64,000 bases of DNA from an uncultured Bacteroidales bacterium (lineage in GTDB: Bacteria > Bacteroidota > Bacteroidia > Bacteroidales > P3), in the NCBI GenBank assembly GCA_900317285.1, contig ONGA01000008.1:1-64000 (forward strand), in the 5' to 3' direction. The notes beneath the pieces were generated by a model. The model was not told the origin of the DNA. It worked only from the letters and a program-made list of their open reading frames with translations, and made no database searches. Positions 17,472 to 26,503 of this stretch are shown piece by piece. The stretch's first letter is position 1, and the number at the start of each line of letters is the position of its first letter. The translations under genes were made by a program, and so were the position numbers.

Positions 17472-18860
17472 TCAGATTTGTTCCATCACCTGTTGTGCGA
17501 GCTCGTTGGCACGTGTCTCGGTGGCAGCTTCGCTGTAGATGCGGATGATGGGCTCGGTGTTGCTCTTGCGGAGGTGCACCCAACCGTCGGCGAAGTCGAT
17601 TTTGACGCCGTCGATGGTGGTGACTTTCTCAACACCCTGCATGCCGTTGTAGAGTTTGGCGACTTTTGCCAGGAGGGCGTCGACGTCCATGTCGGGTGTG
17701 AGGTCCTTGCGGTTTTTGGAGATGATGTATTCGGGGTAGGTGCGGCGGAGTTCGCAGGTTTTCATGCCGCGCTTGGCGAGGAGGGTGAGGAAGAGCGCCA
17801 CGCCGACGAGCGCGTCGCGGCCGTAGTGCAGTTCGGGGTAGATGACGCCGCCGTTGCCTTCGCCGCCGATGACGGCATGGGTCTGGCGCATGAGGGTGGT
17901 GACGTTGACCTCGCCCACGGCGGCGGCGTTGTACTGGCAGCCGCTGTAGCGCTGGGTGACGTCGCGCAGGGCGCGTGAGGAGGAGAGGTTGCTGACGGTG
18001 TTGCCGGGGGTGTGCTGGAGCACGTAGTCGGCAACGCTGACGAGGGTGTATTCCTCGCCGAACATGTCGCCGGTCTCGCAGACGAGAGCGAGGCGGTCGA
18101 CGTCGGGGTCGACGACGATGCCGAGGTCGCAGTGGTTCTGGCGCACGCAGTCGGAGATTTGCGTGAGGTTCTGCGGTATGGGCTCGGGGTTGTGGGCGAA
18201 GTGGCCGGTGGGGTCGCAGTTGAGCTCGACGACGTTGTCGACGCCGAGGGCGCGGAGGAGGCGCGGGATGGCGATGCCGCCGGTGGAGTTGACGGCGTCG
18301 ACGGCGACCTTGAAGTTCGCCTTGCGTATGGCGTCGGTGTCGACGAGTTTGAGCGCGAGGACGCGCTGGATATGGCGGTCGATTTCGTCGTCGAGGGTGG
18401 TGACGTTGCCGAGGTCGTCGACGTCGGCGTAGAGAAGGTCGGGCGACTCGGCGAGACGGAGGACTTCCTTGCCTTCGGCGTCGGAGATGAATTCGCCGCG
18501 GGCGTTGAGGAGCTTGAGTGCGTTCCAGTGCTTGGGGTTGTGGCTGGCGGTGATGATGATGCCGCCGTCGCAATGGTGGTCGATGACGCTCATTTCGGTG
18601 GTGGGAGTGGTGGAGAGGCCGGTCTCGAGGACGTCGACGCCGCATCCCACGAGGGTGCCGACGACGAGGCGGTCGACCATGGGGCCGGAGAGGCGGGCGT
18701 CGCGACCGACGGCGAGGCGGAGGCGCCGGCCGGGGTTGGCGTTTTTGAGGAAGGTGGCGAAGGCGGTGGTGAACTTGACGACGTCGAGGGGGCTGAGACC
18801 CTCGCCGGGGCGTCCGCCGATGGTGCCGCGGATGCCGGAAATGGATTTGATGAGGCTCAT
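17472..18860 (-). CDS. glmM: Phosphoglucosamine mutase GlmM (phosphohexomutase family)
   Basis: 462 residues. Converts glucosamine-6-phosphate to glucosamine-1-phosphate for UDP-GlcNAc synthesis. The phosphoserine loop is IITASHNPKHWNALKLL; metal loop DPDVDRLALVCE; sugar loop GGEGNGGVIYPE; phosphate loop RKSNTEPIIRIYSEA. The GEGNGG sugar loop is the variant common in Bacteroidota, and a phosphomannomutase role cannot be excluded from sequence alone. It is the first gene of the leftward run and is divergent from rpsP across the repeat-rich spacer. Confidence 0.88.
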   Translation of the reverse strand: MSLIKSISGIRGTIGGRPGEGLSPLDVVKFTTAFATFLKNANPGRRLRLAVGRDARLSGPMVDRLVVGTLVGCGVDVLETGLSTTPTTEMSVIDHHCDGGIIITASHNPKHWNALKLLNARGEFISDAEGKEVLRLAESPDLLYADVDDLGNVTTLDDEIDRHIQRVLALKLVDTDAIRKANFKVAVDAVNSTGGIAIPRLLRALGVDNVVELNCDPTGHFAHNPEPIPQNLTQISDCVRQNHCDLGIVVDPDVDRLALVCETGDMFGEEYTLVSVADYVLQHTPGNTVSNLSSSRALRDVTQRYSGCQYNAAAVGEVNVTTLMRQTHAVIGGEGNGGVIYPELHYGRDALVGVALFLTLLAKRGMKTCELRRTYPEYIISKNRKDLTPDMDVDALLAKVAKLYNGMQGVEKVTTIDGVKIDFADGWVHLRKSNTEPIIRIYSEAATETRANELAQQVMEQI

Positions 18861-19000
18861 ATTGGTTGGGTTGTTTATTTTTGTTTTAATAGTCGTTTAA
18901 CGGCGGAATGATGATATTATTGTTCGCGAAGTGTAAAAAAAGGTTTTTGGGGATGAAAATGGGGTGCGGCGGGAGGGGCGGGGGGATTTCCTGTGGCGGA

Positions 19001-19200
19001 CATAGGAGGATTTTGGGTAGGGATAGGAGAAAATTGGGCGGAGATAGGAGAAAAATGGGTGAAACGGAAGGTGGGACGGGTGAGGATAGGAGCGTTTTGG
19101 GTGAAAACGCCTCCTATGGTTGTACTACCATTTTCCTATACTTCTCCTTGGGTTCTCCTATGATGCGTATATGATGCGTATATGATGCTCCTATGTCGGG
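19001..19200 (+). repeat. TAGGAG/CTCCTA-rich intergenic element, copy 1
   Basis: The 494-base spacer 18861-19354 has no gene. This part holds eight TAGGA/TCCTA words (four in each sense), a core at 19110-19134 (CCTCCTATGG then TTGTACTACCATTTT) and a second core at 19159-19179 made of tandem TATGATGCGTA. Both cores recur in the spacer at 45.8-46.1 kb in the same order and sense: 24 of 25 and 21 of 21 bases are shared. The flanks are G-rich. The sense strand points to rpsP. The rest of the spacer (18861-19000, 19201-19260) shows nothing else. Confidence 0.85.
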
Positions 19201-19270
19201 GGTTGGGGATGGGGCGCCGGGAGGGTGGGGGTGCCATGGGGGCGGATTGGGCGGTTTTTTGAAAAAAAAT

Positions 19271-19301
19271 TTTGCCAGTTTCGGAAAAAGGTGTATCTTT
19301 G
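19271..19301 (+). promoter_or_regulatory. Promoter of rpsP, -33/-7 type
   Basis: TTTG at 19271-19274, 19 bases, then TATCTTTG at 19294-19301. This matches the Bacteroidota consensus TTTG-N19-TAnnTTTG exactly and leaves a leader of about 45 bases before rpsP. Confidence 0.9.
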
Positions 19302-19354
19302 CAGTCTGTTAAATAACAGAGAATTTTTATTAATTAATTAAAAAACAAACAATT

Positions 19355-19912
19355 ATGCCAGCAAGAATTAGACTTCAGCGTCATGGTAAAAAGAATCAGC
19401 CTTTCTACCACATCGTTGTTGCGGATGGTCGTGCACCTCGAGATGGAAGATTTATCGAGAAGCTGGGCACCTACAACCCGATGACTAACCCCGCCACTAT
19501 CGACCTCAATTTCGACCGCGCCGTCGAATGGGTCAAGAATGGCGCCCAACCGAGCGACACCGTTCGCCGTATCCTCAGCTATAAAGGCGTCCTGCTGCGC
19601 CGCCACCTCCAGATTGGTGTGGAGAAAGGCGCTATCAGCCAGGAGATTGCCGACGGCCGCTTCAACGAGTGGCTGCAGGCCAAGGAAGCCAAGATCAACA
19701 ACGTGAAGAGCGAGGTGGAGAACAACGCCCGCAACACCCGCAAAGCCCGTCTCGAGGCCGAGAAGAAGGCCAACGAGCAGAAGGCTGCCGCCGTCGCCGC
19801 CAAGCGTCAGGCTGCCGCCGAGGCTGAAGCTGCCGCCAAGGCCGAGGCCGAAGCTGCCGAGAGCACCGAGAACGCTGAAGGCGAAGCTACTGAGGCTCCC
19901 GCCGAGGCTTAA
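19355..19912 (+). CDS. rpsP: 30S ribosomal protein bS16
   Basis: 185 residues. The bS16 fold occupies the first 80-90 residues ([45 protein letters not shown]). The C-terminal 70 residues are a charged, then Ala/Glu-rich tail ([16 protein letters not shown]), about twice the length of the Escherichia protein but usual in Bacteroidota. It precedes rimM, a normal arrangement, but a hairpin lies between the two. Confidence 0.97.
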   Translation: MPARIRLQRHGKKNQPFYHIVVADGRAPRDGRFIEKLGTYNPMTNPATIDLNFDRAVEWVKNGAQPSDTVRRILSYKGVLLRRHLQIGVEKGAISQEIADGRFNEWLQAKEAKINNVKSEVENNARNTRKARLEAEKKANEQKAAAVAAKRQAAAEAEAAAKAEAEAAESTENAEGEATEAPAEA

Positions 19913-19961
19913 ATGACAACTCGCCCTTTTGTCGGTAAGACAAGAAGGAAAGACAATTTTG

Positions 19962-19989
19962 GGAAGCGTCGTTGACGCTTCCTTTTTTT
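19962..19989 (+). terminator. Terminator or attenuator after rpsP
   Basis: Nine-base stem (GGAAGCGTC / GACGCTTCC) with a GTT loop and seven T. It lies between rpsP and rimM, so rimM needs read-through or its own promoter. Confidence 0.85.
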
Positions 19990-20053
19990 GTGAAAGGACA
20001 AAAGAAGTTGTCGCTGAAAAATAAAAACGGTAATTTGCCGTTAAAAGGACATT

Positions 20054-20587
20054 ATGGATATAAAGGATTGTTTTTATCTGGGGAAAGTGACCAAGCCGTG
20101 GGGCGTAAAGGGGCAGATGGTGCTGTTCCTCGACGTCGACGAGCCGGAGGATTATGCCGGGCTCGATAGTGCCTTCGTGGAGACCAAGGGTGCGCTGGTG
20201 CCCCATTTTTTCAACATCGACCAGCTGAACGGCAACAAGGTGGTGGTGACCTTCGAGGGACTCACCGCCGACGAGGCGCATGCCCTGGCCGGGCGCAGCC
20301 TCTACCTGCCGCTGTCGTGCCTTCCGAAGCTTGAGGGCAACAAGTTCTATTTCCATGAAGTGGTGGGATTCAGCGTCATAGACGATGAGTATGGCGACAT
20401 CGGCACCCTGGAGCAGGTGATAGAGTACCCCGCGCAGCCGTTGTTCCAAATCATGAAAAACGGCACCGAGATACTGGTTCCCGTCATCGACGAGGTGATA
20501 AAACGGGTGGACCGTGAAGAAAAAAAACTCTACATCTCGGCACCTAACGGGCTGATTGATTTGTATCTTGGCGATATCAACAAATAG
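20054..20587 (+). CDS. rimM: Ribosome maturation factor RimM
   Basis: 177 residues. N-terminal RimM domain (CFYLGKVTKPWGVKGQMVLFL, GRSLYLPLSCLP) and C-terminal PRC-barrel (FYFHEVVGFSVIDDEYGDIG, VPVIDEVIKRVDREEKKLYI). Assists maturation of the 30S head and binds uS19. It follows rpsP at 141 bases with a terminator-like hairpin between. Confidence 0.94.
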   Translation: MDIKDCFYLGKVTKPWGVKGQMVLFLDVDEPEDYAGLDSAFVETKGALVPHFFNIDQLNGNKVVVTFEGLTADEAHALAGRSLYLPLSCLPKLEGNKFYFHEVVGFSVIDDEYGDIGTLEQVIEYPAQPLFQIMKNGTEILVPVIDEVIKRVDREEKKLYISAPNGLIDLYLGDINK

Positions 20588-20600
20588 TGTTGATATGTTT

Positions 20601-20634
20601 TTTGCCGCGGTATGGGAAAAATGGCATACTTTTG
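20601..20634 (+). promoter_or_regulatory. Promoter of the DksA-like gene
   Basis: TACTTTTG at 20627-20634 is a full -7 match; TTTG at 20601-20604 is 22 bases upstream, slightly wider than usual. The first ATG is only 9 bases past the -7 box, so the message may be nearly leaderless. Confidence 0.65.
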
Positions 20635-20642
20635 CAGCAAAA

Positions 20643-21053
20643 ATGACGACTATGGAAACAAAAGGCAACACCCCCGAGAAAACACGCTATTCCGCCGAGG
20701 AACTTCAGGAGTTCAAGACCTTGATACTTGAGAAGATAGCCAAAGCCGAGAAGGACCTGGAGATGCTGCAGCAGGCTGTGGCCGGCAGCGAGAACGACGT
20801 GAGCGACACGGCGCCGACCTTCAAGACCCTGGAGGAGGGCAGCAATGTACTGCTGAAGGAGGAGAACCAGAAACTCGCCGCACGCCAGCAGAAATTTATC
20901 CGCGACCTTCGCGCCGCCCTGATACGCATCGAGAACGGCACCTATGGCATCTGCCAGGCCACGGGCAAGCTCATCCCCAAGGAGCGCCTGATGATTGTGC
21001 CCCACGCCACGATGACCGTCGAGGCCAAGGAGGCCAGCAAGAAGCGCCGCTAA
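20643..21053 (+). CDS. DksA/TraR-type regulator without zinc cysteines
   Basis: 136 residues from ATG 20643; METKG at 20652 is an alternative. Coiled coil at 20-75 (LQEFKTLILEKIAKAEKDLEM), then the C4 zinc-finger position with the strongly conserved Bacteroidota form YGICQATGKLIPKERL and VPHAT. Only one of the four cysteines remains. DksA relatives bind the secondary channel of RNA polymerase; a direct role here is inferred from family membership. A longer in-frame start overlapping rimM lies upstream of the promoter and is unlikely. Confidence 0.85.
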   Translation: MTTMETKGNTPEKTRYSAEELQEFKTLILEKIAKAEKDLEMLQQAVAGSENDVSDTAPTFKTLEEGSNVLLKEENQKLAARQQKFIRDLRAALIRIENGTYGICQATGKLIPKERLMIVPHATMTVEAKEASKKRR

Positions 21054-21111
21054 GGTGCTGCCGGGAAGAAGCCGAAACTTCATAATCCCATCATATAACT
21101 TTGACAATGCC

Positions 21112-21149
21112 GAGACCGCCCCATGTGCAGGGGCGGTCTCATTTTTTTT
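21112..21149 (+). terminator. Strong terminator after the DksA-like gene
   Basis: Eleven-base stem (GAGACCGCCCC / GGGGCGGTCTC), 7-base loop, then eight T at 21142-21149. Confidence 0.92.
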
Positions 21150-21243
21150 ATTAAAAAAAATATTTTTTTTTCAGATTGACAGAAAATGTGTAAATTTGCA
21201 AAAAATTACTCGCAAAAATAAATCACAAAAATCACGAAAAAAG

Positions 21244-24200
21244 ATGAAACAGAAACTATTCCTATTGCTTTTTGCCCTATTGGCGCCGATAGCGCTGAAG
21301 GCCCAGAACTGCGTTCCGCCCGAGGAGTTGGAAATCAGTAACATCACGTCGAGTTCCGCAGACCTGACATTCATGTCGGTGGGTTCTGAGACCCAGTGGG
21401 TTGTCTATCTCGACGGCGAGGCGCTGGACACCATCGAGACCGACACCTACACCTTCACAGGTTTGGGCTCGTATACAAGTCACGTGGCGGGGGTGTGCTC
21501 CTATTGCGACGGAGGCACCTTGTCGACGATGAGCACAATGTCGTTCACCACGTTGTGCGGCGACATGGAGCTGCCATATTTCGAGAATTTTGACAGCTAC
21601 ACCGTGGTTGGTGACTCGACGCGGCCCAACTGCTGGACGCGCGTGGTGGGTTTCCGCCCGCAGTCGGCGACCGCTTCGACGCTGTATCCCAACTTTACCA
21701 TTTACGGTGAGCATGGCACTGTGATGAATTTCAACGGTCGTAGTGCCCCCGAGAATGTCAGCGGCACGATGAAGATTGCCACGCCGCGCATCCCCGTGGC
21801 ACTGAACAACCTCGAAATCATTTTCGATGTCTATAAGAATACCTTGGCGGTCTACCTCGCCACCGACCCCGAGGACCAGAGCACTTATGTGCGAGTGGGG
21901 GATTACCGTCCCGGCTACGTAGCATGGACTACCTATGAGGTGCGTACCGACACCATTGCCGGCGCCCCTTCGGCCCCCGGCTACCTGGTCTTCTGCGCCA
22001 ACTATGAACCCGGCTACAGCGCCGGCGACAACCCTTATCTGGACAACCTGTCGGTGCTGGCACTGAACAACTGCAACCGTCCGGAGAGCGTGACGGTGAG
22101 CAACGAGAGTCCCAACGGCGCCGATGTGTCATGGACTGCCGTTGCCGGCGCCACAAACTACCGGGTGAGCTACAACACCGTCGACAATATTGCCACCGCC
22201 ACCCACCGCGACGTGCTGGGGTCGACACGCACGCAGCTCACAGGCCTGAACCACAACACACGGTACTATGTGTGGGTTCAGACCCTCTGCAGCGAGACTT
22301 CCATCAGCGACCCGCGTGCCACCAACTTCACCACGCAGCTGGGCTGCTATCCCATCGAGAACCTGCGCCAGGTGTCGGGTACCAGCGATGGCGCCGCCTT
22401 CCAGTGGAAACTTGGCGAGGACGGCAACGAGCCCACGGGTGTCATTGCCATTCTGCGCGACCTGACGGCGGGGACGGAGACAGAGGGTGAGCTTGCTACC
22501 GGAACCAACCACCATTTCTTCACTGGCCTCGATGCCACGCACCAGTATGAGGCGCTGTTTGGCACGGTGTGCAACGAAGACACCGCCACGTTTGTGAGTG
22601 CCCCCGTCACTTTCCGCAACTGCGGCGAGACGGAACTGTCGGAGATTGCCAGCCAGCAGTCGCAGTACTTCCCCATTTATACTGGATTCAGATATAGTTA
22701 TTGCCAGATGGTGTATCCCGCGTCGGTGTTCCTCGATATGGATACCATCCATGGACTAGCGCTGCGCCGCTCGACGAACTCGCACGGCACTGTGGTGCGC
22801 ACGCTGAGCATCTGGATGGCCGACACCTCGGAGTCGTCGTTTGCGGCTCCCGTGCCTGTCACCGGCATGCGTCAGGTCGCCAACAACGTGAGCTATACCC
22901 TGGGGAACCAGGAGTGGGACACCCTGATGTTCACCACGCCCTTCGTACACAGAAACATGGAAAACGTGATGGTGGTGTTTGACGACAACACGGGCTCGGA
23001 AGAGTCGACGGTAAATAGCCCTTACTGGCGCTACCATGCCACACGCGACTCGTCGTGCTACAGCGTGAGCCGCACCACGAACCTTGACCCAGCGAACCCC
23101 ACCTTCGACCATGTGAAGGTGGCAGCGGTGCCCGACATGCGCTTTGTGGGACCGTGCCATGCCGACGCTAGCTGTGAGGCTCCTTTGGCTGCCGTCTCCA
23201 ATGCCGGTTCCGAGACTGCCACGCTGGCATGGGTAGATGGCGAGGGCGGTCAGTGGGTGATAGAATACTGCAAGAGCGGTGCCCAAACCTGGACGGTAGC
23301 GGGTACTGCCACTGCGTCGCCCTACACCCTTGAGAATCTCACCGCCGGCACGCACTATAAGGTGCGTATCGGTGTGACCTGCAACGGCGAGGTGCGCTAT
23401 AGTGCCGCTATCCCGTTTGAAACCACCTGCGACCCGGTGCATCTGCCGTTCCACTTCACTCAGGAGGAGATGCTCAGCGTCATTCCGCACGGTATCGGTT
23501 TCACGCCCTGCTGGAGTTGGCATGATTTCTATCGTGATGAGAACCAAGGACGTGGAGAGGTTTATGGCTGGACGGGCAGCTGGTGGATGTTGCCTGCTAT
23601 TGCGGAGCCTTTGAACGGTGCTCAGGTGCGCACCTGGGCAGCCAGCTCGGAGAACGCCCATATCTGCGTGGGTGTGGCGAGCCTGTCGGACGGTTCGGAT
23701 ATCGAGTGGATTGACACGGTGGATGTCCCCGGCGGCGGAGCCTTGACGAGCCATAACGAATATGTGGCCTCCCTCGAACGCTATACCGGCAGCGGCAACC
23801 GCGTGGTGCTGGGTGTCATTGTTGACGATCCGTCGGGCACCACGGTGCTGCGTTTCTTCGACTTCCATGTGGAGCCGCTGGAGAGCTGCCGCCCGGTGAA
23901 CGACCTGACGCTTGACAGCGCCTCAGCCCACACCCTCAGCATCAGCTGGACTCCCGGCGGCGATGAAACCGCATGGGCTGTGTATGTTGACAACCAGTTT
24001 GACGGCATGGCACGCAACACCCCCAACTATACCATTCAGGGTCTTGACCCGTACAGCACCTACATGGTATCGGTGCGTTCCGCCTGCGGTGGGGGCGACA
24101 CGTCGCATGCCGTGGTGAAGAACTTCCTCACCGGTTGTGAGGGCGAGTCGTGCACCTTCACCATCACAGGCTATTCCCGTTACGAAGATGGTTGGAATGG

Positions 24201-24723
24201 TGCCGCCATCTCGGTGATTCTTGTCGACATGGATGCCATGTCGCTGCAGGTCGTGGGTTCCTTCACGATGGACGACGGCACCGGTCTGAGCAAGAGTTTC
24301 GAGGTCTGCGAGGGCATGCCTATCCACCTGTCGTGGTATCCCGGCATGTTTGACGGCGACTGCTGGTTTGATGTCGTCAATGAGAACGGACAGACCATCT
24401 ACCATGCCAGCAGCGGCGCCGGATTGGGCAACTCGTTCTACACCACGGAGGACTTCTGCGCCGAAACCCTTGGCATTGCAGATACCGAAGGCGAGATGCC
24501 CTTAACCCTGTATCCTAACCCCACCAGTGATAAGGTGACCCTCGGCGGTCTCGAAAAGAACGCCACGGTGTCGGTTATCGACTTCAGCGGTCGCGAGGTG
24601 TACCGCAAGAGCGCCAAAGGCGAGAGCCTCACCCTGCAGGTGGGCGGTTTTGCCAAAGGCGCCTACTTCGTCAGAGTTGTTGGCGAGAACGGCAGCGTGA
24701 TACGCAAACTTATCGTGAAGTGA
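21244..24723 (+). CDS. Secreted multidomain protein with T9SS type A sorting domain
   Basis: 1159 residues from ATG 21244, which is followed by a signal peptide (KQKLFLLLFALLAPIALKAQ); an upstream in-frame start would precede the -7 box TAAATTTG at 21191-21198. At least four fibronectin type III-like modules (for example NCNRPESVTVSNESPNGADV, about 280-370, and CRPVNDLTLDSASAHTLSI) alternate with jelly-roll regions of choice-of-anchor type. The last 75 residues are a T9SS sorting domain: [47 protein letters not shown] is the usual end. It should be exported by the T9SS and bound or released at the surface. Ligand unknown. Its 3' end overlaps the convergent ABC gene by 14 bases. Confidence 0.9.
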   Translation: MKQKLFLLLFALLAPIALKAQNCVPPEELEISNITSSSADLTFMSVGSETQWVVYLDGEALDTIETDTYTFTGLGSYTSHVAGVCSYCDGGTLSTMSTMSFTTLCGDMELPYFENFDSYTVVGDSTRPNCWTRVVGFRPQSATASTLYPNFTIYGEHGTVMNFNGRSAPENVSGTMKIATPRIPVALNNLEIIFDVYKNTLAVYLATDPEDQSTYVRVGDYRPGYVAWTTYEVRTDTIAGAPSAPGYLVFCANYEPGYSAGDNPYLDNLSVLALNNCNRPESVTVSNESPNGADVSWTAVAGATNYRVSYNTVDNIATATHRDVLGSTRTQLTGLNHNTRYYVWVQTLCSETSISDPRATNFTTQLGCYPIENLRQVSGTSDGAAFQWKLGEDGNEPTGVIAILRDLTAGTETEGELATGTNHHFFTGLDATHQYEALFGTVCNEDTATFVSAPVTFRNCGETELSEIASQQSQYFPIYTGFRYSYCQMVYPASVFLDMDTIHGLALRRSTNSHGTVVRTLSIWMADTSESSFAAPVPVTGMRQVANNVSYTLGNQEWDTLMFTTPFVHRNMENVMVVFDDNTGSEESTVNSPYWRYHATRDSSCYSVSRTTNLDPANPTFDHVKVAAVPDMRFVGPCHADASCEAPLAAVSNAGSETATLAWVDGEGGQWVIEYCKSGAQTWTVAGTATASPYTLENLTAGTHYKVRIGVTCNGEVRYSAAIPFETTCDPVHLPFHFTQEEMLSVIPHGIGFTPCWSWHDFYRDENQGRGEVYGWTGSWWMLPAIAEPLNGAQVRTWAASSENAHICVGVASLSDGSDIEWIDTVDVPGGGALTSHNEYVASLERYTGSGNRVVLGVIVDDPSGTTVLRFFDFHVEPLESCRPVNDLTLDSASAHTLSISWTPGGDETAWAVYVDNQFDGMARNTPNYTIQGLDPYSTYMVSVRSACGGGDTSHAVVKNFLTGCEGESCTFTITGYSRYEDGWNGAAISVILVDMDAMSLQVVGSFTMDDGTGLSKSFEVCEGMPIHLSWYPGMFDGDCWFDVVNENGQTIYHASSGAGLGNSFYTTEDFCAETLGIADTEGEMPLTLYPNPTSDKVTLGGLEKNATVSVIDFSGREVYRKSAKGESLTLQVGGFAKGAYFVRVVGENGSVIRKLIVK

Positions 24724-26395
24724 TTCTGGGAATAGAATCAATCAGCATGCGGGTATAATCCGTCTGCGGATTTTTGAAAAGGTCGTCGGGGGTGCTACTC
24801 TCGACGATCTTTCCTTTTTGCATCACCATGATGCGGTCGGCCATGTAGTGGACAACGCTGAGGTCGTGGGTGATGAAAAGGTAGGTGTAGTGGTAGCGGT
24901 CCTTGAGGTCGTTGAGGAGGTTGAGCACCTGGGCCTGGACACTGACGTCGAGAGCAGAGACGCTCTCGTCGCACACCACCAATTCGGGCTGGAGGATGAG
25001 TGCGCGGGCGATGCAGACACGCTGGCGCTGTCCGCCACTGAGCTCATGGGGGTAGCGGTTGTACCAGTCGGGGTTGAGCCCTACTTGCTGCATCAAGTCT
25101 TTAGTAATACTAGAGGAACTAGAGCTACTAGATATGCTAGATCTATGCACCTTCAGCGGCTCGGCTATTGCCTCGCCTACGGTGATTCTGGGATTGAGAC
25201 TGGAGTAGGGGTCTTGGAAGATAATCTGCAGTTTGGGTCTCAGAGAACGCATCTGTTTGGCGCTGAGTTCGCTCAACGGAGTGCCGCGGTAGCTGACGCT
25301 GCCTGCCGAGTTCTCGATGAGGCGCAGCATGGCACGACCGAGGGTGCTCTTGCCGCAGCCACTCTCGCCCACGAGTCCGAGCGTTTCGCCTTCGAAGATG
25401 TCGAAACTGATGTTGTCGACGCCTTTAAGTGTCTGTAAAGGCTTTCCAAAGAGGCTTTTCTTCAGCGTATAGGTCACATCGAGGTTGCGGACGGAAATGA
25501 GAGGTTGAAGGGTCGGCTGGGCTGTTGGGGTTGAATAGTCGTTATCGCTCCCGGTAGAGCCATTCAGGAACTCTTCTACAGTCGGAAGCCGCTTGGGACG
25601 ACTGTCAAGTGGCGGGCGGCATGCCAGGAGGCCTTGAGTATAGGGTTCGGTGGGATGAAGGAGGATTTGGCTTGCAGGCCCTTCTTCAATCATTTTGCCG
25701 CGGTACATCACAAGGATGCGGTCAGCTATCTGGCTGATGACGCCGAGGTCGTGAGTGATGAAAATGATGCTGATGCCGTATTTTGACTGTAACGACTTCA
25801 GCAGTTCCAAGATGGTTTTCTGCACGGTGACATCGAGAGCCGTGGTGGGTTCGTCGGCGATGATGATGTCGGGATTGTTGATGAGCGCCATGGCGATCAT
25901 GACGCGCTGCTTCTGTCCGCCGCTTATTTCATGGGGATAGCTGTCGAAAATCTTCTCGGGGCGGGGGAGGAGAACTTCTGTAAATAGCGAAATAACTCTC
26001 TGCTTTAATTCAGAATCCTGAATTTTGAGTTCTGAATTTGCGTGAGCCTTCATCATCTCCATCACCTGCTCGCCACATTTCTGTACAGGGTTGAGGCTTG
26101 TCATCGGCTCTTGGAAAATCATGCTGATGCGACGGCCGCGGATGCTGCGCATCTGCTCCTCGTTTTGCTCCAGCAGATTGATGCCGTCAAGCATTGCTTG
26201 ACCGGTGACAGTGGCGTTCTTAGGAAGCAGACCCATCAGCGCCATAGTGCTGACGCTCTTTCCACTACCGCTTTCGCCCACGATGCCGAGAGTCTCTCCG
26301 CGCATGAGTGTCAGAGTAAGACCCTCCACCACTGTACGGCCGCTGAAAGCTACCGACAGGTTCTTAACCTCAAGTATGGTATTTCCATCTTTCAC
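24710..26395 (-). CDS. Double ABC transporter ATPase (oligopeptide/dipeptide type)
   Basis: 561 residues with two complete nucleotide-binding domains, like an OppD-OppF fusion. Domain 1: [43 protein letters not shown]. Domain 2: [42 protein letters not shown]. In the second Walker B, the catalytic Glu is followed by Ser rather than Pro, as in some OppF. No permease or binding protein lies nearby, so the substrate is unknown. Two low-complexity insertions interrupt it: an [12 protein letters not shown] stretch in domain 1 and a run of Ser in domain 2, both made of short-period repeats. Convergent with the upstream cargo gene. Confidence 0.92.
   Translation of the reverse strand: MKDGNTILEVKNLSVAFSGRTVVEGLTLTLMRGETLGIVGESGSGKSVSTMALMGLLPKNATVTGQAMLDGINLLEQNEEQMRSIRGRRISMIFQEPMTSLNPVQKCGEQVMEMMKAHANSELKIQDSELKQRVISLFTEVLLPRPEKIFDSYPHEISGGQKQRVMIAMALINNPDIIIADEPTTALDVTVQKTILELLKSLQSKYGISIIFITHDLGVISQIADRILVMYRGKMIEEGPASQILLHPTEPYTQGLLACRPPLDSRPKRLPTVEEFLNGSTGSDNDYSTPTAQPTLQPLISVRNLDVTYTLKKSLFGKPLQTLKGVDNISFDIFEGETLGLVGESGCGKSTLGRAMLRLIENSAGSVSYRGTPLSELSAKQMRSLRPKLQIIFQDPYSSLNPRITVGEAIAEPLKVHRSSISSSSSSSSITKDLMQQVGLNPDWYNRYPHELSGGQRQRVCIARALILQPELVVCDESVSALDVSVQAQVLNLLNDLKDRYHYTYLFITHDLSVVHYMADRIMVMQKGKIVESSTPDDLFKNPQTDYTRMLIDSIPRITSR
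25101..25141 (-). repeat. 9-base-period CTAG array inside the ABC ATPase gene
   Basis: CTAG occurs at 25110, 25119, 25128 and 25137, exactly nine bases apart, with a degenerate TTAG at 25101. On the coding strand each unit starts TCTAG and gives the poly-Ser insertion between the Q-loop and signature of the second ATPase domain. Confidence 0.8.
26009..26038 (-). repeat. 7-base-period TCnGA array inside the ABC ATPase gene
   Basis: On the coding strand the units TCAGAAC, TCAAAAT, TCAGGAT, TCTGAAT follow one another with a fixed 7-base period. They encode the [12 protein letters not shown] insertion in domain 1. Confidence 0.65.
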
Positions 26396-26425
26396 ATGCC
26401 CATAACGCAGAAGGCGACGAAAAAT

Positions 26426-26456
26426 TTTGCTAAATTAAAAAAAATATGTATATTTG
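26426..26456 (+). promoter_or_regulatory. Promoter of rocD, -33/-7 type
   Basis: TTTG at 26426-26429, 19 bases, TATATTTG at 26449-26456, then a 40-base A-rich leader. Divergent from the ABC ATPase gene. Confidence 0.9.
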
Positions 26457-26503
26457 CACCCAGTTTAATAAACAAAAAACAAACACTTAAACATTACACA
26501 ACT

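Noticed and set aside
21055..21243. Longer N terminus of the T9SS cargo protein
   Set aside because: It would start before the terminator and the -7 box; the ATG at 21244 directly precedes a signal peptide.
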